This document shows positions 33,070-44,430 of a stretch of 64,000 nt of DNA, piece after piece (position 1 is the stretch's first letter; each line of letters begins with the position of its first letter). The stretch lies in the NCBI GenBank assembly GCA_016946835.1, contig JACVTC010000204.1, forward strand, positions 136,085-200,084, written 5' to 3'. The stretch is from Neocallimastix lanati (nom. inval.) (Eukaryota > Neocallimastigomycota > Neocallimastigomycetes > Neocallimastigales > Neocallimastigaceae). The notes beneath the pieces were generated by a model, which was not told the origin of the DNA, searched no databases, and saw nothing but the letters and a program-made list of their open reading frames with translations. Made by a program: the position numbers and the translations under genes.

Positions 33070-33073
33070 TTAA

Positions 33074-33220
33074 ATTTATATCTTTTGATAATAATTTTTA
33101 TAATATATTATTAATTATTCATTATTATATTGAAATAACTATTATAATATATATTAAATTACATATTATTTTATAATATATTAAATTATATATATAGCAC
33201 ATAAAAGTCCCGTATATCCA
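33074..33220 (+). repeat. E6 left LTR remnant
   Basis: Matches E3 LTR from its ATTTATATCTTTTGAT block to GCACATAAAAGTCCCGTATATC, with internal losses. Confidence 0.75.
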
Positions 33221-33224
33221 AAAT

Positions 33225-33242
33225 TGGTGGAGATATCGGGGA
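33225..33242 (+). other. E6 primer binding site
   Basis: TGGTGGAGATATCGGGGA followed by TGTGC, giving the same LTR-end fold as E3. Confidence 0.82.
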
Positions 33243-33325
33243 TGTGCTGTGTAAAAATTAATTTATAAGTAGTAGTGTTTTGTGATTTTATTAATTATTT
33301 ATAAATTTGTTACACTTTCTTTTCA

Positions 33326-33510
33326 TTTAGGATTAATATTTTATTTAGGATTAATATTTTATTTAGGATTAATATTTTATTTAGGATTAATATTTTATTT
33401 AGGATTAATATTTTATTTAGGATTAATATTTTATTTAGGATTAATATTTTATTTAGGATTAATATTTTATTTAGGATTAATATTTTATTTAGGATTAATA
33501 TATTATTTAA
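33326..33510 (+). repeat. 21-bp tandem repeat in the E6 leader
   Basis: About nine copies of a unit containing TTAGGATTAATATTTTAT. E3 has one similar unit near 21236, so the array expanded in E6. The frame across it (Leu-Ile-Phe-Tyr-Leu-Gly repeats) is not a gene. Confidence 0.88.
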
Positions 33511-33764
33511 GAAATAATTTAGGATATAATTTTTTTTTTTGGTTGTTTATAGTTATTTTATCTTAGGTGAAGAGAGTGTTATACAATATAAGTTATTTCA
33601 TTCATTTCAGTATAGATAAAATAAATTGTTTTAAAATATATTAATAATTGGATATTTAATCATTATTTATTAAAAAAAAAAAAAAAAGAATTATATATAA
33701 ATTTTTAAAATATATAATTTTAATAAAGAAACATTATTATTATTATTATTAATTAATTGTAACA

Positions 33765-35155
33765 ATGAGAAATAGCAATTTTACTGGTCATCGGGTAGAC
33801 ACTGGGTCTCTTCCAAGAATTACTGGATCTAATAGAAATGCTGAAATTTGGAAGTTTAAAATTAATGATTGGTTTAAGAAGGTAGGCATTACTACCGATG
33901 AAGATAAATATAGTTACATAATTATGGCTGCTGAAGATAACATCGTAAAGGTAATTATGGAAAAAGTAAGAGAGGTAAATAGAACTCTTACTTTAGATGA
34001 ATGTTTTGTTCTCATAAAAAAAAAGATATTGGAGGGAAAACCAAAGGGATAACAATTATGAAAATATATTACAAGAATCTTACTGGAGAAATAAAAAAAG
34101 TTTAAATAATTATAAAAATTATTCATCTAATATACAACTAATGGATACATATATTAATAACTTTAGTAATTCATTGAATAAAGGAAATAATAGAATATCT
34201 ATTAACAGTTCTTCCAACAACCACAGTGGATATATTGTTAATAGTAATTATAGTAATTATAATGATAATACATTTAACACATGGAGTGGAAATAGTAATC
34301 AGAGAAATTTTAGGAATTATAGAAGATTTAATATGAATAATGATAATAACAATAATTTAAATATTAGCAATAAAAACTATAATAATAGTAATAATAATTT
34401 TTACAATTTAAGAAAAAGGAAAATTTTAATACCAAATTTAAATAATAATTCAACAATTAATAATAGTAATAAAGGCAATAATTATACAGGAAATGATAAC
34501 AATAAAGATAGTAACAATATTAATAATATTAATGAAAATGTAATTAATAATAATTCAATCAATAATATTGTAAATAATAGTATATCTAATTTGGTTATAA
34601 ATAATAATATTAACAATAATAAAAATGACGCATTGGATAAAACAGTAAATGTAGAACAAAATAAATTAAACACGTTAAAAATGGATAATTTCAGAGGAAA
34701 TAATAAAATAGGAGATGCTAATAATGGAAAATGTGAAACAAATAATAATAATATAATTACTAAAGAAGAAAATAAAAATAATTTCAATGGTAATGAAGAT
34801 ATTAAGAAAAATCAAAATAATAATATAGAAATTAATAATATTATAACAATAAATATTAAAACTATTGATAATAATGAAAATAATAATTTAAATAATAAAA
34901 AGAATAAAGATAATAATGATATTATTGAGAATTCTAAAAATATAATTTATAAGAAAAATAGTAATAAAAATGTAAATGAAGAAATAAATATTAAAGAATC
35001 TGTACAAGTTGATAATATTAACAGTAGTTTGACTAAAGAATCAAAAATTATTGATAATAAAAATTCAAAAATAAACAATATTCAAATTATTCCAAATAAT
35101 AATAATAACGAGCAATGTATAAATAAAAAGTATTCAGTTAATAATAAAAATTCCC
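33765..35155 (+). pseudogene. E6 Gag-like plus Asn-rich protein, frameshifted
   Basis: ATG at 33765 opens a Gag-like domain (EIWKFKINDWFKKVGIT) resembling the capsid N-termini of Ty3/gypsy elements. The first frame ends at 34052; continuing homologous-looking sequence lies one frame over from about 34040 (DNNYENILQESYW) and runs through an Asn-rich region to the inverted LTR. The Asn-rich part aligns with E3 (KLNTLKMDNFRGNNK and KLNALKLDNFRENNK). The natural C-terminus is lost at the inversion junction near 35151; the frame then reads by chance into the inverted LTR to 35202. Confidence 0.7.
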
Positions 35156-35561
35156 CAATACCTCCACCAATTTTTGATATACGGGACTTTTATGTGCAAT
35201 AATTTATAAAGCAGTGGGTTTTAAATAATGGTAGTTTAGTAAATTTTATTAATAAAATTATAATATTCGTACAATTAAAATAATAATTCAAATTCCAAAA
35301 AATTTACAAGAGAGTTCTCTATTTCAAATATAAAAAATCTAATCTATTTATAAGAAATAGGTATTATATTAATTATATATTCTAATATATAGAACTATAT
35401 AAATTTTATATGAAATAAAGTATTATAATTATTATAATTATAATAATACATATTGAAATAAAATAAAATAAAATAATTATTATCAAAAAGATATAAATTT
35501 AATATTTAATAATTATTATTAAATATACAAATATGTTACTACACATATTTGTTTTATATCA
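35152..35561 (-). repeat. Inverted primer binding site and LTR of E6
   Basis: On the minus strand this is a full 387-bp E3-family LTR ending TATATCA, followed by TGGTGGAGGTATTGGGGA. It joins the Asn-rich reading frame at about 35151. Confidence 0.85.
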
Positions 35562-35927
35562 TATTGTGGATCAGTTGACCATTCTCTTGACAATTGCCCA
35601 CTAGTAAACAGAAATAAAGCCTCTTCAAGCAGTTCTCATATCACTAATCTTGAACCCAAAACCATTCCAAGAACAAGAATTTCTGATCAACCCGATGTAA
35701 AGCTACCAATTTTTGAATTCTCTCTTAATGTTTCCAATATCTCTACAAAAACTAAAATTCTTCTGGACTGCAGCTCTCAACTTAATTTAATGGATGTATA
35801 CTTCGCAAAAGAAAACAATATTCGTTACTCTAGTGAATGTAACCTCCCTAACATATCTGGAATCGGCGGTATTCAGTCAATTATAGGTCAAACTGCTTCA
35901 ATCTCTTTAAAATATAAAAAAGAATAA
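35562..35927 (+). pseudogene. Gag knuckle and protease fragment of another retroelement
   Basis: Open from the LTR edge to TAA at 35925-35927 (121 residues). It starts inside a CCHC knuckle (CGSVDHSLDNC; the first Cys pair is cut off) and contains a retropepsin-like segment ILLDCSSQLNLM, then GIGGIQSIIGQTASISL. It is better in base composition and more open than its surroundings but is truncated at both ends. Its family differs from E1-E4. Confidence 0.6.
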
Positions 35928-35959
35928 AAAATAAGTTCAAAAGTTAAAAAAATTTCGGT

Positions 35960-36300
35960 ACTAAAAAAATTCATACTAAATCGATTAAAAAGTAACTGAA
36001 GAGAGCTACTGATGATAGGTATTGTTTTAACAAAATAACCTTCAAGTCTTACAATATATGAAACAGGTGACCCTGTGAACTGTTTAAGAGTTGTTCACTT
36101 AAATGTCTTAATTATTCATCTAAAGCTGAAATTCTACAAAGAAAGAATATGTAAATATATTTATTGATAAATTTCATATTCTAAAATATATGAATATGTT
36201 GATAATAAAGAAGAAGTCCTTTTTTTATCACTGAATATTATAAAAAGGTCGTTGATAAAATCTAAAAATTTGCATATATATATATATTCACTTAATAAAT
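35960..36300 (-). pseudogene. Degraded coding fragment, same family as 62250-62570
   Basis: On the minus strand, about 36130-35985 reads (with stops) VSYIVRLEGYFVKTIPIISS, aligning with VPYIVSHADYLTRTISVVSS at about 62480-62420. A repeated protein family of unknown function, probably transposon-derived. Confidence 0.4.
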
Positions 36301-37020
36301 GAACTTTTTCAGTAAAAAAAGAAATAAATACAAATTTGAAATTTAATTAGTTTTCATATTAAACAATTTTTAATTACACTCTCACCTCTCAAAGATATTT
36401 TTTAATTTTATTAATAAACCTAAAATAAAAATTTTTATTCAATACCAATACTTAGAGAGAAGTAATATTGAAGGTAATAAGGATCGGACAATTATAATTG
36501 TAATATTTTTATAATTATATTAAATATATAATAAAATTAGTATTATAATTTTTAATAAAAATAATTAATAATATTTAAAGATCATATTTATTGTTTATGT
36601 TTTAAATATAACCATAAATAATAATATAATGGAAAATAGCTTAAAATACAATTTAAGAAATAATTTATTAAAATCATTAACTGTTAAACTATTATTAATA
36701 ATATAATGAATAATTGATACACAACATAATATAAATCAATACGAGATACTAATAACATTTATTTATATAAGTATAATATTTTTATTAAATTTTTAATAAA
36801 TCATTTTATAACAGAAAATTAAAATTTTATTGATTTAATAATACTTAAAAGACTTCGAAAAAAAAGTGTAAAAGTTTATACATTATAAAAACTTTAATTA
36901 ATCAAATTAATTATTCAATAATAATCCATTTGATTAATATTTTTATTTTCACAAATACGAAAAATAAATTAAAATAAAAATCCTTGACAATTTATTAAAT
37001 CATTTAGATAAATTTAAAAA
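36301..37020. other. AT-rich intergenic sequence
   Basis: No gene, repeat family or RNA recognised. This is the region downstream of the amidase gene. Confidence 0.5.
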
Positions 37021-38246
37021 TTAAATTTGATTCCAAAATTCCTTCTTCCAAAGAGTATCATCAGTCCAATAGGCTGGGCAAGGTTTTCCATTTACATCAT
37101 AATGACGAATGACGTTACTCTTGCTGATATTGTATTGTTTCATTTTTTGTCTGACTAAAGATAAGGCTAAATCAATTGTTTTTTTGGTAGCTTTAATCTT
37201 CTTATTTTTAACGGTATCACATAACTCAATACTTAACGTATTGGTATTTGTGGCTTTTTTATATAATCTACCACCCTTAGTGTTATATTTATCACCACCA
37301 ACTGCCCAAGCAATATAATTATCTGGAACAGATTGAACAATAGTATTATCATCAACAAAGTAATGAGCAGAAGCTTTTACAACATTCTTATGGAAATAGT
37401 TTCCATTACCAGTTGCAGAATCTCCATCATTAGCGGTGAAGTGAATTACAATGTACTTAATTGCACTAGTAGAACGAGTTCCTCCGTAATTCTTATTATT
37501 ACTTAAAATTTGAGTAACTGTTAAATTTTAATTATTTTTTATTTTTTTTTTTTTTAATTTTTTTAAATATAATTTAATTAAAAAATATATTAAAAAATAA
37601 ATAATTAAATTAGTATTATGAAAATATTATAAAATAAAAAAAAAAAAGATTAATGAATATAATATTTAATTTTAATATTTATAGCATTTAAAATTATTTT
37701 TTCTAAGAATATTATAAAAAAAATAAAAAAAAAAAAAATACTATAATATAAACTAATATTAAAATATTTCTTTATTAATTATAAAATACTACTTTTAAGA
37801 GAGGGAGTAGTAGGTTTAGCAGCAGTTTTAGCTTTAATATATTTTGAGTTAACATAACCATAGTTAGTGACACTCCAGGTGGTAGTAAATGGATCTTTAC
37901 CGAAGTAAGTAATAGCAGTTCCCTTCTTTTTAGTACTGATTATACCATAGTTAGTAGATGGACCAGTTCTAAAGCTGAGATCATTAGTAGCAATGTAAGA
38001 AGATCCAGAAGTTACTTTTGTTAAATAGTCAGTACTAACGTATCCTTTATAGAATTTAGCCCAACCTTTAGCAACGGAAGTAGCATAAATATATTGTCCA
38101 TTTTTTAAAGTACCGACAATTGCACCAGTTTTTTTAGCAGCTTTTCTAATATTTAAAGAAGTATCAACCTTTACTTTGTAAATAGTACCAGCAATAGCAT
38201 AAGCTACGCTTATTAAAATAATTAAATATGAATTTATTAATTTCAT
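37021..38246 (-). CDS. Secreted SH3b and N-acetylmuramoyl-L-alanine amidase protein (two exons)
   Basis: Exon 1 is 38246-37793 and exon 2 is 37517-37021; the intron 37792-37518 is GT...AG and splicing keeps frame (951 coding bases, 316 residues). Residues 1-20 are a hydrophobic signal peptide. Two bacterial-type SH3 domains follow (about 22-78 and 82-143; LNIRKAAKKTGAIVG and LSFRTGPSTNYGII), a Lys/Thr/Pro linker, then a type 2 amidase domain (about 155-316) with zinc-ligand motifs VIHFTAN and RHYDVNGKPCPAYW. It should cleave the muramoyl-alanine bond of peptidoglycan outside the cell, so bacteria are the likely target. Horizontal acquisition from bacteria is inferred; the intron shows it is settled in a eukaryotic genome. 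Confidence 0.88.
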
Positions 38247-39138
38247 TTCGTTTTAAAAAGAATTAAATAGATTACTATAATAAAATAAAAAATTATTTAG
38301 ATTAAAGTCTCAAAAAAAGAGGAAAAAATGACATTTTTATATATTTATTTTTATTGTCTTTATAAAGTTATTTTTTAATTTTATTAATTTATTTATTTTT
38401 CTTTTTGCTATTGTTAATCATTTATATCATATATATTATATTATATTATATTATATTACATTATATTATATTATATTATATTATATTATATTATATTATA
38501 TTTTTACCAAATAAATATATTATTTTATTAATTAATTTTTTTTTTTGATTTGGATTGGTTGGTAGTCTATAAAAGCTAAAAAAACATAATATCAATTAAA
38601 TTAAACAAAATTTAAAGTAATTTATAAATTTGGATATTTTTTTTTGGTAATTGGAACATATTGTAATATATTGAAATTTATTATCCAAAAAAGAGCAACA
38701 AATAAAGTTTGTTCTGGATAAATAAAATTTAATCGTTGTATAATTTATATTTATATATTATTAATATCATTAATTATTGTAATAAAAGAATTTATGTAAT
38801 AAAATTATAATTTTAATTGAGGCTTATAATTAATTAATAAGCATATTTTAATCAGATTAAAAATCTTAATGGATTCTTTCAATGAGAAACCTCAAATAAG
38901 AGTAAATAAATAAATAAAAAAAAAAAAATGAGGGTTTGACACAAAAATAAAGTACTAAAATTTAACAACGAAAGATGATTTAAAATATGACAATTCTCAA
39001 TAAATATTCAATAAAAAAAAAATCATATAATTTTTTATATAATAAAATATATACAATATTTGTATATATAAATAATATAAATGTATATACATAAATCAAT
39101 GTAAAATCATATGACGTCATAAGATAAATTCATTAATA
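38247..39138. other. Amidase upstream region with pentanucleotide repeat
   Basis: No gene. A TTATA repeat lies at about 38424-38503, within 260 bases upstream of the amidase start. TGACGTCA occurs at 39112-39119. Confidence 0.55.
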
Positions 39139-39659
39139 TGTGGGAACTTTTATGTACTATATATTTTATTAATATTAATATCCTTTCCTAAAATTATAAC
39201 CAAGTTGACTTCTATATGAAGAATGATTATTATTAGGATTATTTACAAATAAAAATTATAGTTGAACAATATAAATATATATAATAATAATATATAAAAA
39301 TATAATATATTATAAATTTTAATATAATAAATAATATCAACTATAATTTAAATAACTACAACTATTTTATTATATTATAATATATAGAAGAATCATGTAT
39401 TTTTAATATAAACTTTAAAATAAATAAAAATATTTAAATTATATATAATAATATTCTTATTATATATATTTAGAAAAAATTGACTATTTAATTTAATATA
39501 TTTAATATTATAATTAATAATATATATGAATAATGAATATTATATGAATTTGAAATTATTTCAAATATTATTATTGACAGAAAAGATATAAATTTAATAT
39601 TTAATAGTTATTATTACATATACAAATATATTGCTACACATATTTGCTTTATATTTTCA
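39139..39659 (-). repeat. Degenerate E3-family solo LTR, inverted
   Basis: The left end (GGGAACTTTTATGTAC) and right end (AAAGATATAAATTTAATATT to TTTGCTTTATATTTTCA) resemble the ends of the inverted E6 LTR; the middle is diverged and longer. Boundaries are approximate. Confidence 0.6.
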
Positions 39660-39826
39660 TGTAATTAAATTATGTGCTAAGTTCTTTTTAATATAAATTA
39701 ATAAATAATATAATAAAATATATAATTACTCATTAACTTTTACATCTATATCATTAACTCTATGATACTATAAAATTAATAAACATGAAGGTTAAAAAAA
39801 AATTTTTTTTTCTTAAACTTTTATTT

Positions 39827-40060
39827 GGGAGAGTTGCATTTCCCCAAATTGCATTTCGCCAGGTTGCATTTCGACAAGTGGAGTATTGATATAAATAAAT
39901 GAATAAATAAATATTAATTCAAAATAATTTTTTTTTAAAATTGTTTTTATTCGATATTAAAATATTTAATTTTATTTATTGATTTATTTATTTATTTAAT
40001 AATTTTCAATTTGGCTAAATGCAACTTGGCGAATTGCAATTTGGCGAAATGCCCCACCCC
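39827..40060. mobile_element. Non-autonomous DNA transposon (MITE), 234 bp
   Basis: Flanked by exact 8-bp duplications TTTTATTT (39819-39826, 40061-40068). The ends are inverted, imperfect repeats of about 50 bp built from three tandem TTGCATTTCGCCAA-like motifs. The middle is AT-rich with no coding sequence. An 8-bp duplication is typical of hAT, P and KDZ-type elements; the sequence does not decide between them. Confidence 0.85.
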
Positions 40061-40068
40061 TTTTATTT

Positions 40069-41269
40069 AAATATTAAATTTTTAAGAATATTTTATTTAT
40101 ATATTTAAAAATTTTATAAAACTTTTAATTTTTATATTAATAAAAAGATTATTTTTTAAAAGAATATTTTTCTTATATATTTATAAGATATATATGCCTT
40201 TTTAATTTTATATATATATATATTAAATACATTTATAGATAATATTTTTTTTACATTTATAAGATATATAAGCCTTTTTAATTTTTTTTATATATATATT
40301 TTAAATATTTTTATAGATTTCAAGAACAATTTATTTTTTTAATTAATACTTTATTTTTAAAGAGAACTTTCATTTTTAACTTTTTATTAATATAAAGAAT
40401 ATTTTTAAAAATTTTTAACGAATATTCTTTTTTATATTTTTAAGATATAAAGATATATAAATATAAATTTATTTTATACTTTTTATAAGTTTCAAGAATA
40501 TTTTATTTTTTTTAAGTAATAAAATTAAAAAAAAGCTTTGACACTAATTTGAAGTATGTATTAAAATTATTTTTTAATTTACTTATTAATATTGTTAAAA
40601 AGAAAAGTAGAAAGAATTACCTTTTATAAATTAAAATATAGATTTATATTTAATTATTTTATTTTATTTTATTTATGTTAAAAGAATTAAATACTAAAAT
40701 TTACTTCATATATATAGTAATTAAAGAAAATTGGAAAATTATTTAAGAAGATAATTATTAATTATTTATTTATTTAATTTTCTAACATCACACTAAAATC
40801 TATCTTTCTTTTAATATATTATTTTAGAAGCATTATTTATTAAGAGAGATTTTTTTATATTTTATTAACATATAATTGTTTATAATTAATGTCTAAATCT
40901 ATCAATTAAAGTACTATTAAGATATTTCGTGAATCCATCCAATAGACTATCCTAACCCCTAAATAATGAGCAAATAATAAAAATAGTTTATATTTTTAAT
41001 TTATAGCTTAGTTAATAATTAAGTTAAATGTAATTTTTATATTTTATATTATTAATAAAACATTTATAATAAAACAGTTTATCTTATGCTGAATTTATTA
41101 AATTATTTTTTAAGCTATAATATTAATTTTATTTTTTCCTACAAACGTTAGCATAAATATATTATTACTTAATTATTAAGGAAATAATTAAGTTTAGTAA
41201 GTTTTTATATTAATTCCTTAGTAAGATCTCCTCCCTTTAAGATTTTTCTTGGGAAAAGTAAAATCAGTT
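40069..41269. other. AT-rich intergenic sequence
   Basis: No convincing gene. Loose repeats of an ATATTTTTAAGATATAAA type occur at 40080-40500. Confidence 0.45.
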
Positions 41270-42680
41270 TTATACCTTAACTAAATTTTTAAAAGGAACA
41301 TTTCTTCTCAATAATTTACAAGAACTGGGATTGGCAAGAGTCACTGTGTTAAACTGAACTTTCACAATTTCAAAAAAGCAAACGAGGTAATTTAGTCCTT
41401 AAGAAGTTCCAAGCATAGAACTTATCACCAGGCTTTGATTATTGATCTATTTCCATTGAAAGTTTTTAACTTCTTCTCATCGACCAATATTTATTACCAT
41501 TTTTTACTTTATTATACATTTCTTTAATCTAATGAGCATGTCTAACAAATTTCTCTATGAGAAGTTCATCCTTATATTGATTTTTATATTTTAATTTAGG
41601 ATAATTAATTAATAATTCGAAAGATTGATAGTCAATTCTGTCATAAACTAGCTCAAAGCTTGAATACTTGATTGTTGAGTTCTTCGCTATACTTAATGGG
41701 CCTTCAAGATTAATTCAACTTTTTTATTATCGTCTTCATTTACTTGTGCAATTAATATTATCCTTGAAGCAAATGATTCCTATTTTAAAAAATTTTCTTT
41801 TAAAAGATTATTAATTAATTCAGTAATCACTTCTTCTGTGGAAGCTTCTTCTTCTTGGTTTGCCAGTACTTTATCATTACTATTTTTTAACTGTGAAAGA
41901 GAATCAGCTACTTATTCACATTCCAGTATTATACCTAAGGAACTTACTAGAAGACACTATCTTGTATGCAATACATTCGAAGCTTCTTTATTCTTCAATA
42001 GATCAATAAGAGGTATGGTCTGTGATTACTTTAGTTGAAGTCTTATTACTCAGGATGTATTATTTAAATTTTGAAATATAATAGAAAAAGGCAACGCCCT
42101 AAAAGTCCGTAATATCATGGTGTCTCTCTGATTTGCTCAAGATTCTACTGATATAATGTAATGAATAGGTAGCTTCCCAGTTTCTTTCTCCATCTGAAAA
42201 AAATCCCGCCTAAGTCAGTGTAAGAAGCATCAGTTCTAATGAGGAACGGTTGTTGAAATTCGGAAATGTAAGAACAGGTGCTTCAGTGAGTTTTTATTTT
42301 AAATCTTAATAGATAAATCTTAATCAGAAGACCAAATAAACTTAGTATTCTTCTTCACGAGTCTGCATAACAACTCAGACAGAAAGGAATAATTCGGAAT
42401 AAACTGTCTATAATACCCGACTAGGACAAGAAATGATCTTAACTATGAAATGTCCTTTTGTGGTTGCTAATTTAAAATTTCTTCAACCTTACAATTTTGA
42501 GGTTCTATACCCTTACTTGTTAAAAGATAACCCAAAGAAGAATCTCTGTTTTTATAAACATGAACTCTCCTAGATTGATTTTTAACTTTTAAAATTGATA
42601 AAACTTCCTTGATATGTTTGATACGGTCAAGTTTATTTTTAGAAACAATTAAAATGTCGTTCAAGAATATATATCAGATA
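41270..42680 (-). pseudogene. pol: Degraded pol fragment (RT thumb, RNase H, integrase end)
   Basis: Read on the minus strand in changing frames with many stops: LTSKGIEPQNCKVEEIL (near 42500), FLVLVGYYRQFIPNYS, RNase H-like IHYI and LLKNKEASN, then SSFELVYDRIDYQSFE (near 41620) and WNFLRTK (near 41300). It resembles the E1/E2/E4 lineage. No function expected. It abuts a different pol fragment at about 42665-42700. Confidence 0.7.
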
Positions 42681-42689
42681 TATTGCCCT

Positions 42690-43760
42690 CTGAAATAACG
42701 CGTTGGTAATAGTTGGCAAGTCCTAAGAATGATTGAAGTTGTTTTATATCAGTGGGAACAAGACATTCAAGAATAGGGGAAACTTTTTTAGGGTCCATAA
42801 GGATACCATCAGAGGAAATTCTATGTCCAAGGAAATCCAAATAGGGAACGCAGAATTCACATTTCTCAAATTTAGCCTACAAACCGGCTTTTCTGAGTCT
42901 TGAAAGAACTTTAATAAGATGTTCATAATGTGTTTCTAAATCAGAAGAGAAAATTATAATGTCATCAATGTAACAAAAAACAAATTTTCCGAGAATGTCT
43001 TCGAGAACGTCATTGATAAAATGTTGGGATACCTCAGGAGCATTCTTCAAACCGAAAGGCATAACTAAGTATTCAAAATGTCCAAATTTGAAGTTAAAAG
43101 CTGTTTTGTACTCGTCTCCTTCTTTTATTCTGACAAGATTATAGGCAGATCGAAGATCGAGTTTTGAAAAAACTTTTCCTTTGGCTAGGTGTTCGAGCAT
43201 TTCATTGATTAATGGCAAAGGGTAAGAATCGCGAATTGAAATATCATTTAAATGTCGGTAGTCAACAACCATTCTTAATTCACCATTCTTCTAAAGTACA
43301 AAGAAAGCAGGTGCACCATCAGGGGAATTAGATTTTCTTATGAATACTTTTGCTAACATTTCTTCTATATATTCTTTAAGTGTAGTAGATTCTTTTTCTG
43401 TTAAAGGGTAAATAAGTCCATAGAAAAGAACAGTATTAGGCATAAGTTTTATTTCACAATCATAAGGTCTATGGGGAGGTAATTCATTCGCATATATTTC
43501 GCTAAAAACATCTTTAAATGGAAATAATTTCTTTGGTAATGATTTATTTATTTTATTACTTTCTTTAACTTCTTTTTTATCATTTTGTTCAGTAGTATTT
43601 AAAGGAACATAAGTAGTGAAAGCGCTGGGAAGTACAAGATAATTATAAATACAATAGTTAGATTTGAAAGAGAGTTCCTTTGAAGCAAAATTTATAGTTG
43701 GGTTATGAGTTTCTAGCCAGTTAATGCCTAAAATTGCGCAATACAAGAGAAGGTCAACAA
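42690..43760 (-). pseudogene. pol: Pol fragment of a second Ty3/gypsy lineage (protease end, RT)
   Basis: Minus strand: protease C-terminus ILGINWLETHNPTINF, linker, then RT with [52 protein letters not shown] and FLGHRISSDGIL. Stops occur between 43291 and 43272 and near 42876. The YIDD site and SDGI motif differ from E1-E4, so this is another lineage. It is truncated in the RT thumb at about 42690. Confidence 0.8.
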
Positions 43761-43809
43761 CATAGAAACTTGTTTTACAAATGTGGTTTTTATATTATAA
43801 TTCCGATAA

Positions 43810-43813
43810 TTAA

Positions 43814-43863
<50 letters not shown>

Positions 43864-43882
43864 CATTTTATTTTTATCTTTA

Positions 43883-43917
<35 letters not shown>

Positions 43918-43920
43918 AAA
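43810..43920. repeat. Poly-T and AT dinucleotide tracts
   Basis: A long T run (about 43817-43857) and (AT)n (about 43886-43914). A TTGCATTTCGCAA-like motif follows at about 43971-43984, resembling the MITE end. Confidence 0.85.
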
Positions 43921-44089
43921 TGTAATATATAAAAGATTATTATCCATTTAATAAAGTACTATTCAAAAAAGTTGCATTTCGCAATGTTACATTTATATTA
44001 TAGTAATATTTAATGCCATAAAATTTTAAATATATGCAAGTCTTTCATTATTTTAAATAATAAGAAGAAAATTTTAAAATATAAAAGTT

Positions 44090-44390
44090 TACATAGCCAT
44101 CCTGAAAAAGAATTTGGTATAAGTAATATCAATTGTAAAACATAAAATTAAAAATAAAATTAGAAAAAGATCAATTCCTTTGTGTATAAAACCTAAACAT
44201 ATACTTAATGAAGTTTCATAAGAAATTGTATTTATATGTCCTGAATATATTAAATATCAAATAACAAGAAATATAAATAAACAACTACCTCCTGATGTAA
44301 CAAACTTTGATGAAATTCCTGATGGGTCAAATTATTATAAAGCAATAAGAAATGTGAATTTTAATTATATTCAAAAAAATCAACTTTAAT
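44090..44390 (+). pseudogene. FLYWCH/MULE-type transposase N-terminal fragment
   Basis: In two frames: HSHPEKEFGISNI (about 44096) followed by KRSIPLCIKPKHILNEVS, a stop, then ICPEYIKYQITRNINKQLPP and NFDEIPDGSNYY. The arrangement (His pair, basic stretch, LNEV..., LPP, acidic IP motif) resembles FLYWCH-domain proteins related to MULE transposases. No catalytic domain follows; retropepsin-like sequence begins at 44431. Confidence 0.5.
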
Positions 44391-44430
44391 AATCTTTCCC
44401 CATTCCAAGCAAAATTATTTACGAAATAAA

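Larger units (their letters stand above)
33074..35561 (+). mobile_element. E3-family element E6 with one LTR inverted
   Basis: A left LTR piece (33074-33220, beginning at E4's right target duplication), primer binding site 33225-33242, Gag-like and Asn-rich frames, then an inverted primer binding site (35152-35169) and a full inverted LTR (35175-35561). Both binding sites point inward. The left end of the left LTR is missing; the sequence left of E2/E4 does not match it. Inversion by autointegration or recombination between opposite copies would explain the layout. Confidence 0.8.

Noticed and set aside
33282-33566. Frame with Leu-Ile-Phe-Tyr-Leu-Gly repeats resembling a membrane protein
   Set aside because: Produced by a 21-bp tandem repeat, a multiple of three, in the E6 leader; absent from E3.
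36010-36018. CTGATGA as a hammerhead ribozyme core
   Set aside because: No matching GAAA segment or flanking stems at suitable distance.
37109-37318. Plus-strand frame within the amidase gene
   Set aside because: Antisense to the amidase catalytic exon, which has clear domain motifs and correct splicing.
41838-42038. 66-residue plus-strand frame
   Set aside because: Shadow of the degraded minus-strand RNase H region.
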